Origin: Malurus cyaneus samueli
Lineage: Eukaryota > Chordata > Aves > Passeriformes > Maluridae
Direction of reading: 5' to 3'
DNA: 64,000 nt
Assembly (NCBI GenBank): GCA_009741485.1
Contig: CM019219.1
Location: 2,331,998-2,395,997 of the forward strand
Under the pieces are notes generated by a model. That model saw nothing but the letters and a program-made list of their open reading frames with translations. It had not been told where the DNA came from and did not search any database. The translations under genes were made by a program, and so were the position numbers. Shown here piece by piece: positions 37,571 through 49,076 of the stretch (its first letter is position 1; each line of letters starts with the position of its first letter).

Positions 37571-38977
37571 CCTAAATCTATTGCAATGTACAGAGGACAG
37601 AATCAGAGGACACAGAAAGATTCCTCAGGGAGGATGGAGACATCCAAACACCTCAGCCTTCACTGAAAACGTGTGAAGTTCAAGGGACATCAAGGTTGTC
37701 TGGAATGTCCTCCTTCAGTATGGACGTGCAACATCCAGTCACGGACTGAGAGGGACAAATGCAACCCAGTACATTTGGCAAGTTTTTCTTGCCAAAATGT
37801 GTAGTTACAATGGATAGACTTCCATGATTTATTTAGTAGTGGTTTGTTTGTCATTCTTTTTCTAAACTCAACCCTTTTGCTTCTGCAGTACAAAGGAAGA
37901 GTCAAACTGACTACTTAACCAGCTGAATGCATCCCTTGGGATGTTTAATTCTCTAAAAACCTGGGTGGGTTTTTTTTCAAATTATTTACACTTCAGAGTG
38001 GGAAAATAGCAACATTACTATAGCATTAGATTAAATTTCCCCAGGTTAATGGGCTCAGTGTCAGGAGTGAATAATCACAAGTGCGCTGCCAATGGAGAGA
38101 CCATAAAGGCACGTTCCTTTCACAATATATTCTACTCCATGTATATATTAAAATATTTTTCCCAATATGAAAAGAACAGAAATAGCCTTTTGTTTTCCTC
38201 TTTTCATAGCAAATGCTCCTGTCATTCGCAGTACAATGATTTCCTTGAATCCGTACCACTCAGTTTTTATCCTTCCTTCAAGACCCAGAGGCCACTGGAA
38301 AAATATTTCACATGGCTAAACTTTGCTGAATGTATTTAACCGGTAAATTATTTGTCTTCTGAACTAGAAGAACCAATACTCATTTATGTTCTAAAAATGG
38401 TTTGTTTTACTTACTTTATGAGTTGGATCTGCAACAGTAGCAAAGCCAAAGGACATTTAATTAAGTTATATTTACTTTTTCATGATCTTTTAGCTTTAGA
38501 TTATAAATCATGAATCAATGAGTACTTAATTTCCTCATATAGCATTAAAAGTAATTGCTTCATAAATTTGTTTTAGAAATCCAAATATTTGCACAAAGTA
38601 CAGCACAAAGAAGTTGTTTCATTGATGAGAGTTCTCACTTCCCTTTCTGCTGTTGGAGGAAAATAGGTTTTTGCTCCTTTGGGGTCCAGTCCTTCACAGT
38701 GCAGAAGTCTCTGAACTCGAGGGGTGGTATTGCCATGAAATATTGATGTTACGCTGATTTTTTTGGTCACTGGTTTCCTTGACACTTGAATTAATGCAAA
38801 CTTCTCTCAGATTTCCAGTCTGGAAAATAAAATCTTGTGAGGGAATCCATGACTCTGTGCAGGGCCATCAAGCAGTCTTTAGCTACCAATATTTGTTCTT
38901 TCTCCCCAAAATCCAAGCCCACATGTGGGGAGGTGCATTGATCCTTCTATACTGGATGTGGCAATTCAAAAAAATAA
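37571..38977. other. Unique non-coding DNA
   Basis: No gene or repeat is recognised. The region is AT-rich, especially 38340-38560. Confidence 0.55.
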
Positions 38978-39110
38978 AATCACAGAATCACAGAATATTA
39001 TGAGATGGAAGGGCCCAACAAGGATCATTGAGTCCAACTCTTAAGTGAATGGACATACAGGGATTGAACCCATGATCTGGGCATTATCAGCACTGTGTCA
39101 CAGTAGTGCC
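38978..39110 (-). mobile_element. tRNA-Ile-derived SINE with CR1-like tail (TguSINE1 type), minus strand
   Basis: On the minus strand a tRNA-Ile-like head is visible. An anticodon arm, GTGCTGATAATGCC (39081-39094), carries GAT as anticodon. It is followed by a B-box arm, GGGTTCAATCCC (39060-39071), and then a CCATTCACTT linker. The tail TTGGACTCAATGATCCTTGT then GGGCCCTTCC, ending in ATTCTGTGATTCTGTGATT, resembles a CR1 3' end. This architecture fits the CR1-mobilised SINE TguSINE1 known from passerines. The A-box side is decayed around 39095-39110, so the element is truncated or old. It is not a functional tRNA gene. The family name is from memory and unsearched. Confidence 0.8.
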
Positions 39111-42100
39111 ATGATCCAAATTGGATGCAGCCCCATGAGGGTCATTTTTCAATTAAAAGCTGTATTTGAATTGGAAAGCCTTTCATGAATTGTCTTGTGA
39201 GGGAAAGAAAACAAAAATTTCCAGTAGCTGATGTATGGAAAGGACCGACTTTCCCAGGACCTAAAAGATTTGACCGATGTGTGATGCCATCCATTGAACC
39301 CCTTTCAATTTTTGGTGGAATTTGCATTTCTTCTGAGCCACAAAGGTGGCAGCCATTGGGCTGATACAGTGGGAACCATGCAGGGACAGAGCTTGTGAAA
39401 AGCAGCTGAGCTCTGGCATCATCTGCTGTGTGGTGCTCCTGGGCAGAGGAAGAGGGAGGGCAGCCTCAAAAGCAGCAGTGGAGCGTGAAGCACACCTGAG
39501 GTCTGGCTGGTACGACCCCAAACCCTGCTCCAACTGGAGCTGATGCTGTTTCCTTTATTCCTCATGCACCCCACTCTGGCATTCTGAGTGGGATGTGCCC
39601 AAAATGCACAGTGTCTCTAGCTGAACTTCCAAGAGTTTCTGCAGGTCTCCCTGTGCGGCCATAAATCAGGCAAAATCTCCAGAGGAGTGAGCAGCAAGCT
39701 GGGCAAAGTAGAGGGGAAGGGAGGAGGAGGGGGTAAAGCAGGAGTTGCTGTGGCTATAACTCCCCAGTGCCTGATAAAGGTTTTGAGAAGGAAGTGTTTT
39801 ATTTCTTTAATGGAGATGTGGGTGGCAGGGAAGGGTCAGGAAAAGAGGCCTGGGGTTGGTAGCAACCGTTATATTGGAAGAAAATCTCTACTGGAGTGCA
39901 ATGGAATAATCAAGATTTATTTATAAAATATTGCTATTAAATAAACATTACAGAAACTTTCGAATATCAAGCTTATTTATAGCTTTAGGCGTGAAAACCC
40001 ACATTAGTATGTTGAATTATATGAGTTCACTGCTGCCTGCTAGCTGACAGCACGTCAAATTATTTGCAAATATTTTCTGGAACAGTAACCTTGAAGGATG
40101 CCAGCACCATTCAGTGTAACCTTATCACGAGACAGGAACCAAGTGGTGAGAGGAGGACTGAGGACACAGAGTTTTTAGCAGCAAGTGACCTCTGACTTGC
40201 TGCCTAAAAGCAGAGTTCACGTGGTACCTCCCATCAGCACAGAAAGATGCTTTTTTGTCACTGACATTTACACTGATTCTGTGCAGGGGTTTTGGAAGAT
40301 GGTGCGAGTGATGTCGAGATGAGAAACTGCTCAGGGCAGGAATTTGAGAGTACATTGGTCACATTTAAGTGGGTTTATCTCCTCCAGCCTGCAATACCAA
40401 GCTTCTGCAAAAATTATGTAATCATTTTAACAAAGTGTTCTATAATTGACATGGAAAAGGCAAAGTAAAATAAAAATGAATTACTCTGTAAGCAGAAAGG
40501 TTCATTCATTTTAACTGCAATCTATAAGAGGGAAAAGGGAAAAAAATCCCAAATGCAGGCTTTTTATGGAAATTGTGGCCTCGTTGAAATTATAAGCTTT
40601 CTGCTATTTAAATGAATAATGTTCCCTAACACAGACTATTTTCTCATTTAAAAGTCTGTTGGGGTATAATTTCATCCTTTTACTGTCTGCTGTGTTTTAA
40701 CTTACAGCAGTCTGACTAAATATTGTATTTTCTATCCATCAAAAATCGTCGGTACAGTTTGTGCAACAAGCTTTTGCTGCTCAGTTAGAAGGCTCTGACT
40801 TAGAAATGTAATGTTTTGCATGGGGGTTTTTGGGGTCCTTGTCACATGGGAAGCAGGTGGCACTTAAGGTCATGTTTGATATCCAACTGTGGCCAATGAC
40901 AATGAAGGCAGTGACTCTTGGGAGCACAAAATATGGAAGGTCAGAGGAGTCCAAGTGGTTGCTCATCACCTCTGGGCAAGATGCAGACTCAGGCCAAGTG
41001 CCAGAATGTCATCCCTGCAAGGGAGGGACAGAGTGGACAGGCAGGACGAGTGACCAGTTTTAACACTGAGCAGGAGAGCTGATCTGAGCAGTTGTGGCTT
41101 TGGCACCCTGAACGTGCTGCAGGGCTCCTTTGGGTGCCAAGTTCTTCTTCACAGCAGCAAATCCAGTCCAGCACGGGCAGCCAAGTGCCTTATAGCCAAA
41201 AAGCAGTGATTTGAGTATCCCACATGCTCCCAAATCTGAAGTCATGGCTCCCAGAGCTCATCTAAAAATGAGATGGTTCTAAAGACAGGCACTTGCATTT
41301 CTTGACCTTCTGTTTTTCAGGCCATTTAGTATTCACCCAGGCCACATCCCATGGTTTTATCCCTGGCTGTGATGACGAGTTGTTTCATTGTTAAAACAGA
41401 TGCTGAGGTTCTCCTGGACTCACTTAGCTGGCAGTTGGGGTTTTTAAGGAGCACACCATGGGGCTCATGATGAGAGCAAGCAACTTGCAGCATAAATTAC
41501 CTTCCATCTTTGGAGGGCATCTTTGTTTAGCAGAAGGACACAGCAGTGAAATATATTTAATGACAGCAAAAATGCCTTGCCTCAAAGATGCAGTTAACCT
41601 TGACAAATAAGTATGAATCCTCTAAGGAGCCATAAAAGTGCTCCTCTGGTTTATGTCTGTCAGTCTGTTGTTTGGATGCTCTATCAATTCTTACAGTACT
41701 TCCAGTGGCGAGGCCAAGTGGCTTATAAAGTTTTACATGCTGTTTGTTTGCTGAGAGAATTACAGCCCTGGCACCTCTGCTGCAGCAGGGGAGGAGCTCC
41801 CAGGGGCTGCTGGTGAAGCCTGGACGGTGCAAGGCAGGTATAGGAACCCACATGGAAACCAGGATATCCAGAGTGGACACTGCCTGCTATTGACAGCAGG
41901 AGCCACACCAGAGAGCCCGAGCAGGCAGGGCCTTGCCCTGAAACAAAGTTTAGTGGTGGTTTCCAGGAGCCTCTTCTGCTTATTTTCCAGTGAGGAGCAC
42001 CTTCTGGATATCTACCCACAGTTTAATAGTGCTGAGCTCTGTATCCCACCCACAGGAACAACCCCAGCTGAGGACAGAGCCCTTGCAGGCATGATAATAA

Positions 42101-42154
42101 AAATGGGTATCTCTGAAAAGCCACTGTCCATGAGGTGAATCATCAGAGCCAGCA
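39111..42154. other. Unique non-coding DNA
   Basis: No gene or interspersed repeat is recognised. Segments around 39340-39730 and 41720-42080 are somewhat GC-richer with overlapping short frames on both strands. None has a recognisable domain. Confidence 0.55.
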
Positions 42155-42205
42155 ACAGAATGGTTTGGGTAGGAAGGGACCCTCAAGATCCTCGAGCTCG
42201 GGTCC
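42155..42205 (-). mobile_element. Short CR1 LINE tail, minus strand
   Basis: AACAGAATGGTTTGGGTAGG, AAGGGACCCTCAAGATCCTC and GAGCTCGGGTCC are the antisense terminal 50 bp of a CR1 copy. It is a very short 5'-truncated insertion, or the remnant of a longer one. Confidence 0.8.
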
Positions 42206-44077
42206 TCTGAGCCTGGATTCTGCAGGAATATCTCTGTTTGTGAGTGGACACAGTGGGTGACTTATGTGTTAGCTTGATATTTGTCTAATTGTTTATATTT
42301 TGGCTCAGCCCAGCAGTGCCAACACTTCTCTGGTCATACATCCACCTTGCTAAAGCATTTTTTGTGACACATCCTACTCTGTGAGCTCCAGACATTCAGC
42401 AAGAGGTGGGAATGAGCTTGCCTTTCAATTGCCACAGCATGTTACTTCATGGCATTTACTTTGTTTCTGCTTGAAATCTTATTCTTCTCGAGCTTATTGT
42501 CACTACTCCCAGCAGTTTGTTTCTCCTCTTATCTCACCAACATGAAATTCAAATAAAACCTCCTAAGAAACAGCCCAAGTATGTGAGAAACAGCAGCCGG
42601 AGGAGGTCACAGCCAAGGATTTTCATTTTTTGCCTTTTGCATTTCCTATTGTTTTTACCTATGGATACATTTTAGACTTCACAGGCCAAATTCATCCTAT
42701 TCCAATGAAGTTACCTCAGAGACACACTTGGCTCTGTTGCTTTAAAAAAAATAGATAATCCCAAACAGCAGGATGATTTTATGACCGCTAATTACATTTG
42801 TTGCTATGCAAGCTAAGATAATGATAAGAGTAATCGTATCTCATGCTTCAGGGCATACGCTCATCACCTGTGGACATCAGGAAGGAATTTTTCTCCCCAT
42901 GTACAGCACTGTTCAATTAACTAGATGGATTGTGGTGAGTTTGTTTTTTCTGTGTTTTCTTCCTCTGAAGGATCATTTATTAGCTACAGCCGGAATAGGT
43001 ATAGCAGATTGAATTAACCGACAGTCTGATCCAATATGGGGATTCCTAAATCCCCATCCTGGGAAGTAAACTCAGCTGAGGAAAAAGAATATGTAATCTT
43101 TTGCAATTTGGAGACTGATTGTTTTTCAAATGCCTGAATATCCTGCCCATAACCAAAGTTGTGAATGCAGCAGTTCTGAGCTTTGGGCTACCGTGTTGCA
43201 CAAAATCTGGCTCTGAGAGAGTCCCAGTTTGAGGAAACTTGGAGGATTGCTCTTCTCTCTTGACTCTCTGAGTAGCATCTGCATTCGAGCACCACTGGGT
43301 CCTACGGATTATGTTTGTGGCTACCCGTCATGTTGCATTAGAATAGCCAGCCTCAGCCAGAAAAGCAATTGAAAGGCATTGGAAATCTGCCTCGCTGCCC
43401 ACATCCAGGGAATAAGCTCTCTGATAATCCTAATAGAGAAGATCAAATTTGCCAAGAAAATAGAAGCGATTGCTTGTATTTTGCTTCATTCTCCTCAACT
43501 ATCTTTCTGCTCCTCGCAAGACTTAATCAACAGCTAATAAACCTCAGCTTTTCAGTGCACAACAGAGTATTGTCTTTCTAGTACTTGTGTTGGGACTGGG
43601 ATTTATCTGTTATTGACTTCATCCCTTTCCTATCCTTTCCTTTTGTTTGGTCCCCATTCCCCTTTTCTCACTCGTGCTTGCTTTATTTTTATCTCTAGTA
43701 AAGCAGGTCTGCCATTTAATTAGCAAACTGGCCTCTACCTGAAGCCAAATGAAATGTAATCTCCTGCCGGCCTGAATGCAAGGTAGAAAATCCATGTCTG
43801 AAAGATTTCAACATTTGCCTTGGCTTATTTCTGGAGAAAAGCAGAAAACTTCCAGGTTTATTTCTGGGAGAAAATTCTGAAAACAAAATTGTTTGGATTT
43901 GTCAATACTGGTTGGGTGTTTGTTTTATGTTAATAAACCAGCCAAGAAGAAGGTACTTCACAGCAAAACAGGAGCAAGTCTGCATTGATTCCACTGGGCT
44001 GGGGTAATGAAGACCTTTACAGTATCCTGTTCAGATGACACTGTACTGGCAGCTCTTGGTGGTAGATGAGGCAAGGA
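42206..44077. other. Unique non-coding DNA
   Basis: No gene or interspersed repeat is recognised. A short diverged direct repeat around TTATTTCTGG and GAGAAAA occurs at 43825-43840 and 43858-43874. A pyrimidine-rich stretch lies around 43620-43680. Confidence 0.55.
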
Positions 44078-44300
44078 CTCACAGAGTTGTTAGGGCTGGA
44101 AGGAACTCTGGGAATCATCCACAACCCTCTGCCAAGGTAGGGTCACCTGCAGCAGGTGAATCAGGAATTCATCCTGGTGGGTTTGGGGGGATGACTCCCT
44201 GCCCTCCGTGGGCAGCTGTACAGATCTCAGGAGTGCATCCTGGTGGGTTTGGGGGATGACTCCCTGCCCTCCCTGGGCAGCTGTACAGATCCAGCTCTTC
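44078..44300 (-). mobile_element. CR1 LINE fragment with internal tandem duplication, minus strand
   Basis: CACAGAGTTGTTAGGGCTGG, CCCTCTGCCAAGGTAGGGTC, ACCTGCAGCAGGTGAATCAG and CATCCTGGTGGGTTTGG are antisense CR1 3' sequence. About 66 bp is duplicated in tandem (44162-44227 and 44228-44291). The CR1 subfamily seems to differ from the copies with the TGCCATGGGCAGGGACA block. The open frame across it (44035-44259) is repeat-derived. Confidence 0.8.
44162..44291. repeat. Two-copy 66-bp tandem duplication inside CR1
   Basis: The first copy begins CAGGAATTCATCCTGGTGGG at 44162 and the second CAGGAGTGCATCCTGGTGGG at 44228. Both continue through GATGACTCCCTGCCCTCC and end GGGCAGCTGTACAGATC. Only a few differences separate them, including G6 versus G5 in the G run, so the duplication is fairly recent compared with the host CR1. 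Confidence 0.93.
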
Positions 44301-45460
44301 AGAGATCAAACCAGATGTGCCCTTGGCTCTTAGGCTGGGGTGCTGAGCTGTCCCCTCCTGATCCTGGTGGCTGCATGGCTGGGATCAGTGTCCTTGTGCC
44401 TCTGCCCCTGCCCATGACAATGCCTGGCTTTCCCACTGCTCCCCAGCAGGTCTCTTGCCTGGCTTTGGCAGCAATTATGGGGAATCGTGAGCTATGGCTC
44501 TTCTTAACCTGCAGCCACACCTCTGCTATTAACCATCCATAAAACTCTACGGCCCTTTTAAAACACCCAGCTACTGTTATTTAATTCTCTTGACTTGTGC
44601 AATAAAAACAAGATGAGAGAGGATGGCCAACACCTCCCCAGGAGTCAGCCCCACAAATACAGACCTTGCAGGGCACCTGAGCTGCTGTGGTGCTCAGCAT
44701 CACTGAGCATTGAACCAACATCACCCCAATACACCCTCCTGATTCACTTGAAGAAGAAAAGTGTCATATAGTAATCAAATAGCTCAGGTCAGCGTGAGCA
44801 GTAACAGCTTATTTTCATTGCTGAGCTGCACTGCACAAACACCTATCTGTCAGCACTCCACTGGTTTAGTTCCAGGCAAAATGACTTGCTTGCTCTCCAA
44901 TCTGGCGTGCTGGCAGTGCGGGAATGCAAACAGCCAGCCCTTTGTGTTCACCTGCAGCTTTATTCCCTTCATCAATAATTGCTAAAGAGACAAATGAAAT
45001 TTTTCATACGTTGGTTCTGGAATTATATCACAGCAGTGCTTTTGTTTGATCAAAATTGCTAAATGTTTTCTGTAACTTGGAGCAGCATAAAAATTGCAGG
45101 CTTGAAAATGACACATATGCCTCATCCTATCTCGAGGAATTCCAAAAGCTACTTGTGAGACATGAAATGCTCGCCATATTCCTTAGGAGTTGTCCAAAAA
45201 TAGTTGACCAAGCTATTCTGATTCCATCCCAAGCAATGGCATAATGCTCAGTGAAGCTGGCAACATACTGCTGCAATGCAAAATTCTCCTCTGAATTTTG
45301 AATTTAAACTCCAAGATGGAAATAGTTACAAAAAATACAAAGATCACCTTGCATTAACAAGACAGAGCATGTGTCTATCAGTTTTATCCTGTGTCCTTAG
45401 ATCCACAGGACAGTGAATGCTGCTCCTCCCAGAGGCTTTGGAGTGGGGAGATGCCATAAG
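44301..45460. other. Unique non-coding DNA
   Basis: No gene or repeat is recognised between the two CR1 copies. Confidence 0.55.
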
Positions 45461-45632
45461 CCACAGAATCATAGCATGGTTTGGATTAGAAGGGACCTCA
45501 AAGCCCATGCAGCACCCCCTGCCATGGGCAGGGACATTTCCATTGTCCCAGGGTGCTCCAAGCTCCGTCCAACCTGGCCTTGGGCACTTCCATGGATCCA
45601 GGGGCAGCCACAGCTTCCCTGGGTTTTTCCTA
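45461..45632 (-). mobile_element. CR1 LINE tail, minus strand
   Basis: CCACAGAATCATAGCATGGT, GAAGGGACCTCAAAGCCCAT, CCTGCCATGGGCAGGGACAT, CCAACCTGGCCTTGGGCACT and CAGGGGCAGCCACAGCTTCC are the antisense CR1 3' end. It is 5'-truncated near 45632. The frames 45413-45716 across it are repeat translation, not genes. Confidence 0.93.
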
Positions 45633-47124
45633 CCTCAAACAGACCCTGCTGAAGCTGAGAGCAGTCATTACCAAAGGGGAGTGCTCACCATTTGGCAGGT
45701 TGGCTCCAAGGGATGAGTTCCCTGTTTCTTTTTCTCCAAGCTCAAAAACATCAGAGCTCCACACAATTCCCTTAATCTTTTTCAAGAATTCAGAACCAAA
45801 ACATTGTTTCTGGCCCAGCTTGAGTTTTTCAGAGAGCTTTGCTAGTAGAGAATAGGGAGTGAGTTATGGCACGTGGAGAAAGAGAAATTTTTGGAGGACA
45901 ATTCGAAAAGAAGAGTAAATCTGGAGCTGAAAGACAAGTGACACAAAAGAAAACAAAGTAATCTCTGCAACATCACACATCAGGAAGGACTTCAAGGAAG
46001 CAGAAAATCTTGTGATCCAAATAACAGGAGGAGACAACTTCAGCAATAGAATTTCTGCGAGATTTCAGAAAAGGGGTGGATGGAAATTAAGAACGAGGCA
46101 GTTTATGGGCTTTGGCTTTAAAGGGTAAGGGAAACGGATGGAATTAGCATTAGAAAGAGGGGAAAAAAACAAAACAAGTGGGAGAATCTCAGTGCAGAGG
46201 GAGCAGAAGAGCCAGGACTAAGGTTAAATAAACCTCAATCTGTTTGCATGTGGCAGCAAACAAAAATGTGAACAGGAGCTGGGAAATTCAGTTCTCCTCT
46301 TTTTATCCATGGGAAGTGACAGTGCCCAGATTGAGACACCGTGACAGGGGCTGAAGTGCTAAATGGGAAGTGTTGGGTGCTGGGTTCCTGCATGCAGCCA
46401 CATTTATTGCATCCCAATGTTTAATGTTCACAAACCATTAGATACATGTATATTTATGGTTTGATAATCAGCTGTCATTAACAGATGAGTAAACAACATA
46501 ATGTTCATATTTAGGAGGAATATGCAAACTAAAGAGAAACTGCCAACTCCTAAGAACATTTATTTTCTCTACACTTAATGGGGGGAAAGGAGGCGGAAAT
46601 ATTCTGTCTGTAAATTAATTATGGGATATTGGCAATGCCTCCACTACTGTACAACTGTAATTATCCCATCTCTGTGCGTGGGACTGTAGTCATGCACCCC
46701 CAGCTATTCTCATCCATGGGAGTCAGGAATTTACCCATTGTGCACATTTCCTAAATAAATCATTTTTACTGTCTTCTTGGTCTCAGAAGAGCAGACAAAC
46801 CATGATCTTTTCGACCAGTGTCATGCCAAGATGGTGAGGCCTTCTGCCACACTCCCTTTGTGCAAATTGAACATGTTTCAAACTTCAGGAGAGGGTGGAA
46901 ACTCTTCTTTCCCATGGGAAGTGCCACTTCAAGTAAAGCTTGATTTGATTGAGATTTAAGGCAGTTTTGCAGACTTCCTTGATTTTCTCACAGATTTGCT
47001 GTTTTCCATCAACTATAAGCAGAGAAGAGCATGAAAACACATTTTTGACCCCTCCACAAATATCCCTGAGCTAAATATGGTCCAGTGTATTTGTGACTCC
47101 CTGGTTATAGCTTTAACCATCCCT
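45633..47124. other. Unique non-coding DNA
   Basis: No gene or interspersed repeat is recognised. 45840-46200 is purine-rich on the plus strand. Confidence 0.55.
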
Positions 47125-47402
47125 GATACTGCTTTGCATCCAAAGACACTTTATTAAATATATCGTTGTCCTATTTTTATGGATGAGGGAAACTGAGGCA
47201 CAAAACCTGATGGGATTAACCGAGGGAGGAGGTAAAAGAAATAGAAAATTCTAAGGAAAGGTCGAGTCTGGAAAGGATGAATTTACAGCGATGAGAGGCT
47301 GCTTCATTAGTCACGGCTGGGAGAGCTGGAAGAAATCAAGTGTCCAGCCAGGGATGAGGCTGGGAACAGAGTCCAGAATCCTGATTGTCATCTCCCCACT
47401 GT
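47125..47402 (-). mobile_element. MIR-like ancient SINE, minus strand, split
   Basis: ATGGATGAGGGAAACTGAGG followed by CAC (from about 47179) matches the antisense MIR core. Upstream, CTTTGCATCCAAAGACACTT fits the MIR 3' region. A second part, GGCTGGGAACAGAGTCCAGA and ATCCTGATTGTCA (about 47357-47391), fits the antisense tRNA-derived segment. The two parts lie farther apart than in a canonical MIR, so an insertion of roughly 100 bp or heavy decay separates them. MIRs predate the bird-mammal split. The call is by eye. Confidence 0.55.
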
Positions 47403-48469
47403 CCCCACAGTTTGGCCATGTGCTTGAAAACTGATCCATGTATTCATAACCATGGATATTTGACAAAAGCAAATGAATATTAACAGGAGTTTCCTGGATG
47501 ACACAACCAACTTTCCCCCTTAGCCAATCCTTCCTCTGCTTTATAAAATTAGAAAATTTTGCAATTCTTTTGTAGATGGAAACAGATCGTGTACAGATGC
47601 AACAATTTGGCAGGTTATCACAGCAGGATTTTCAGCCTGGGATAGCACAGCCTCTCCAGCTGCTAAGGATCAGTCCCTTCAGCAGAACCAAATTCACTAA
47701 TCTCGTGCTTCCTCCTGCCCATAGCCAGGCTTATTGGGGAGGATTAGCTCGTTGTCCAGGGGTAATTTTCTCAAATAAATGGGTCAAAGCCTGTGCTGGC
47801 TCCCATCCTGCAGCCTGCTGAGTTCAATGGCTTTGCTCAGAGCACAGCCTGGTTCCTCATTTCCATCGAGATCCTTGGGCCGTGGCTGAATAACGAGAAG
47901 TGGCAGGTGAAGCCGAAGGTTTTGGCTTTGTTTTTTGTAAAGAAGAGAGGAGTGCAGCAGAACAACATATGGTCCAGTGCCTGGCTAAAAATGATTTAGT
48001 GGGAAACTGGTGCTTCATTTCTGTCTCTCTGCAACCACACACACTAATGTAGTGGTGTAACTATTCATCTAATAAACTGCTAATATTTATTATTAATTGA
48101 ACCATTTAATCTAACAGTGGATTAGGGGAAGGCAAATGTACGACTTAATGACTCTGCTGATTGGTATAAATTTTAACAGTGAGCTCAGGCTGTATAATAC
48201 AAATTGTGTTGCTGCTGCTGATAAATACCTTGTAAGTGGAAAAAACTGTGCCCAAGCAGAGCTTGCACTGGCTATCAAGAGGCTGGGAGTTTTTTTATCT
48301 TTTGGTGAACTCTGTAGGACTTAGCTCCACAAGATGAGGTCACTATCACCGGTGGTTTATTATATTAATGGCACAGAAAGTGGTTATTAGTAATGTCTGC
48401 TTAACTTCAGAGGTCGCCTTCCATCCCAAATAGCCCCTGAATGGATGGTTTAGTGCTGCTGTGATAACT

Positions 48470-48507
48470 GAAGTGCAGGATAACAAACCATAATTATCCT
48501 GCACTTC
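48470..48507. repeat. Perfect 14-bp inverted repeat, 10-nt loop
   Basis: GAAGTGCAGGATAA (48470-48483) and TTATCCTGCACTTC (48494-48507) are exact reverse complements separated by CAAACCATAA. The pairing stops abruptly at both ends. The stem is too short for a typical microRNA precursor. No repeat family is recognised. As RNA or cruciform DNA it would form a stable stem-loop. Confidence 0.95.
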
Positions 48508-48919
48508 TAACCAAATCCCCTGTGTTGTCTGCAAATCCATCATTGCCAGGGCTCTCTCCAGCCCACCCACTGCTCCAAATTCCTGCTTTTCTGGAACTGG
48601 GAGCAAGGATGCACCTACATCTTAGGGAAGACAAATTTCTGCTTAACACTATAAATATTGTTTCCCAGATGCTGCTGCATGGGAGTTTAGGGATATTCCA
48701 GTTGGGACTGGAAAGATGCTTCAGCTCCTCACCTTTCAAGCCTATGTAGTCACAAGCAATGTCTGTATCCTGGGGAGAAATTAATGGAAAAGCCCAAACT
48801 TCCTAATGGGGTGTATCTTGCTCTAAGCTCTCAGAGGAGCTCAGATCTTAGACTTTATCATTGTGACATTATGGGCTTTAGAAAAGCTATTTTTAGAGGT
48901 TTCTTTAAAATTTGATCAG

Positions 48920-48955
48920 TTATAATTTTCCCTTTATGGTTATAATTTTCCCTTT
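48920..48955. repeat. 20-bp period tandem duplication
   Basis: TTATAATTTTCCCTTT occurs at 48920-48935 and 48940-48955, separated by ATGG. It is a simple tandem duplication of a 20-bp unit, with the second copy partial. Confidence 0.95.
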
Positions 48956-49064
48956 CATGTGAGCTCTGTAGCTGAGACAGTAACTCTTGGAAACACTGCA
49001 AGTGGGGTATTAAAAACCCTCCTAACTGGAAATATTCTTTCAACATTTGCACATTATTTTTTGA

Positions 49065-49076
49065 TTTTTTTTTTTT
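49065..49076. repeat. T12 homopolymer
   Basis: Twelve T residues follow TTGA and precede GGTTGTTGTTG. This is a simple repeat. Confidence 0.85.

Noticed and set aside
39050..39100. Possible tRNA-Ile gene
   Set aside because: B box and anticodon arm are present, but the acceptor stem and A-box half are decayed, and the sequence runs into a CR1-like tail. It is a SINE, not a tRNA gene.
44035..44259. Frame with a repeated HPGGFGG peptide
   Set aside because: The peptide repeat comes from the 66-bp tandem duplication in a CR1 copy, not from a repeat protein.
45413..45716. Three overlapping frames of 79-100 codons
   Set aside because: They read through the CR1 tail at 45461-45632; similar peptides recur at other CR1 copies such as 15762-16097.
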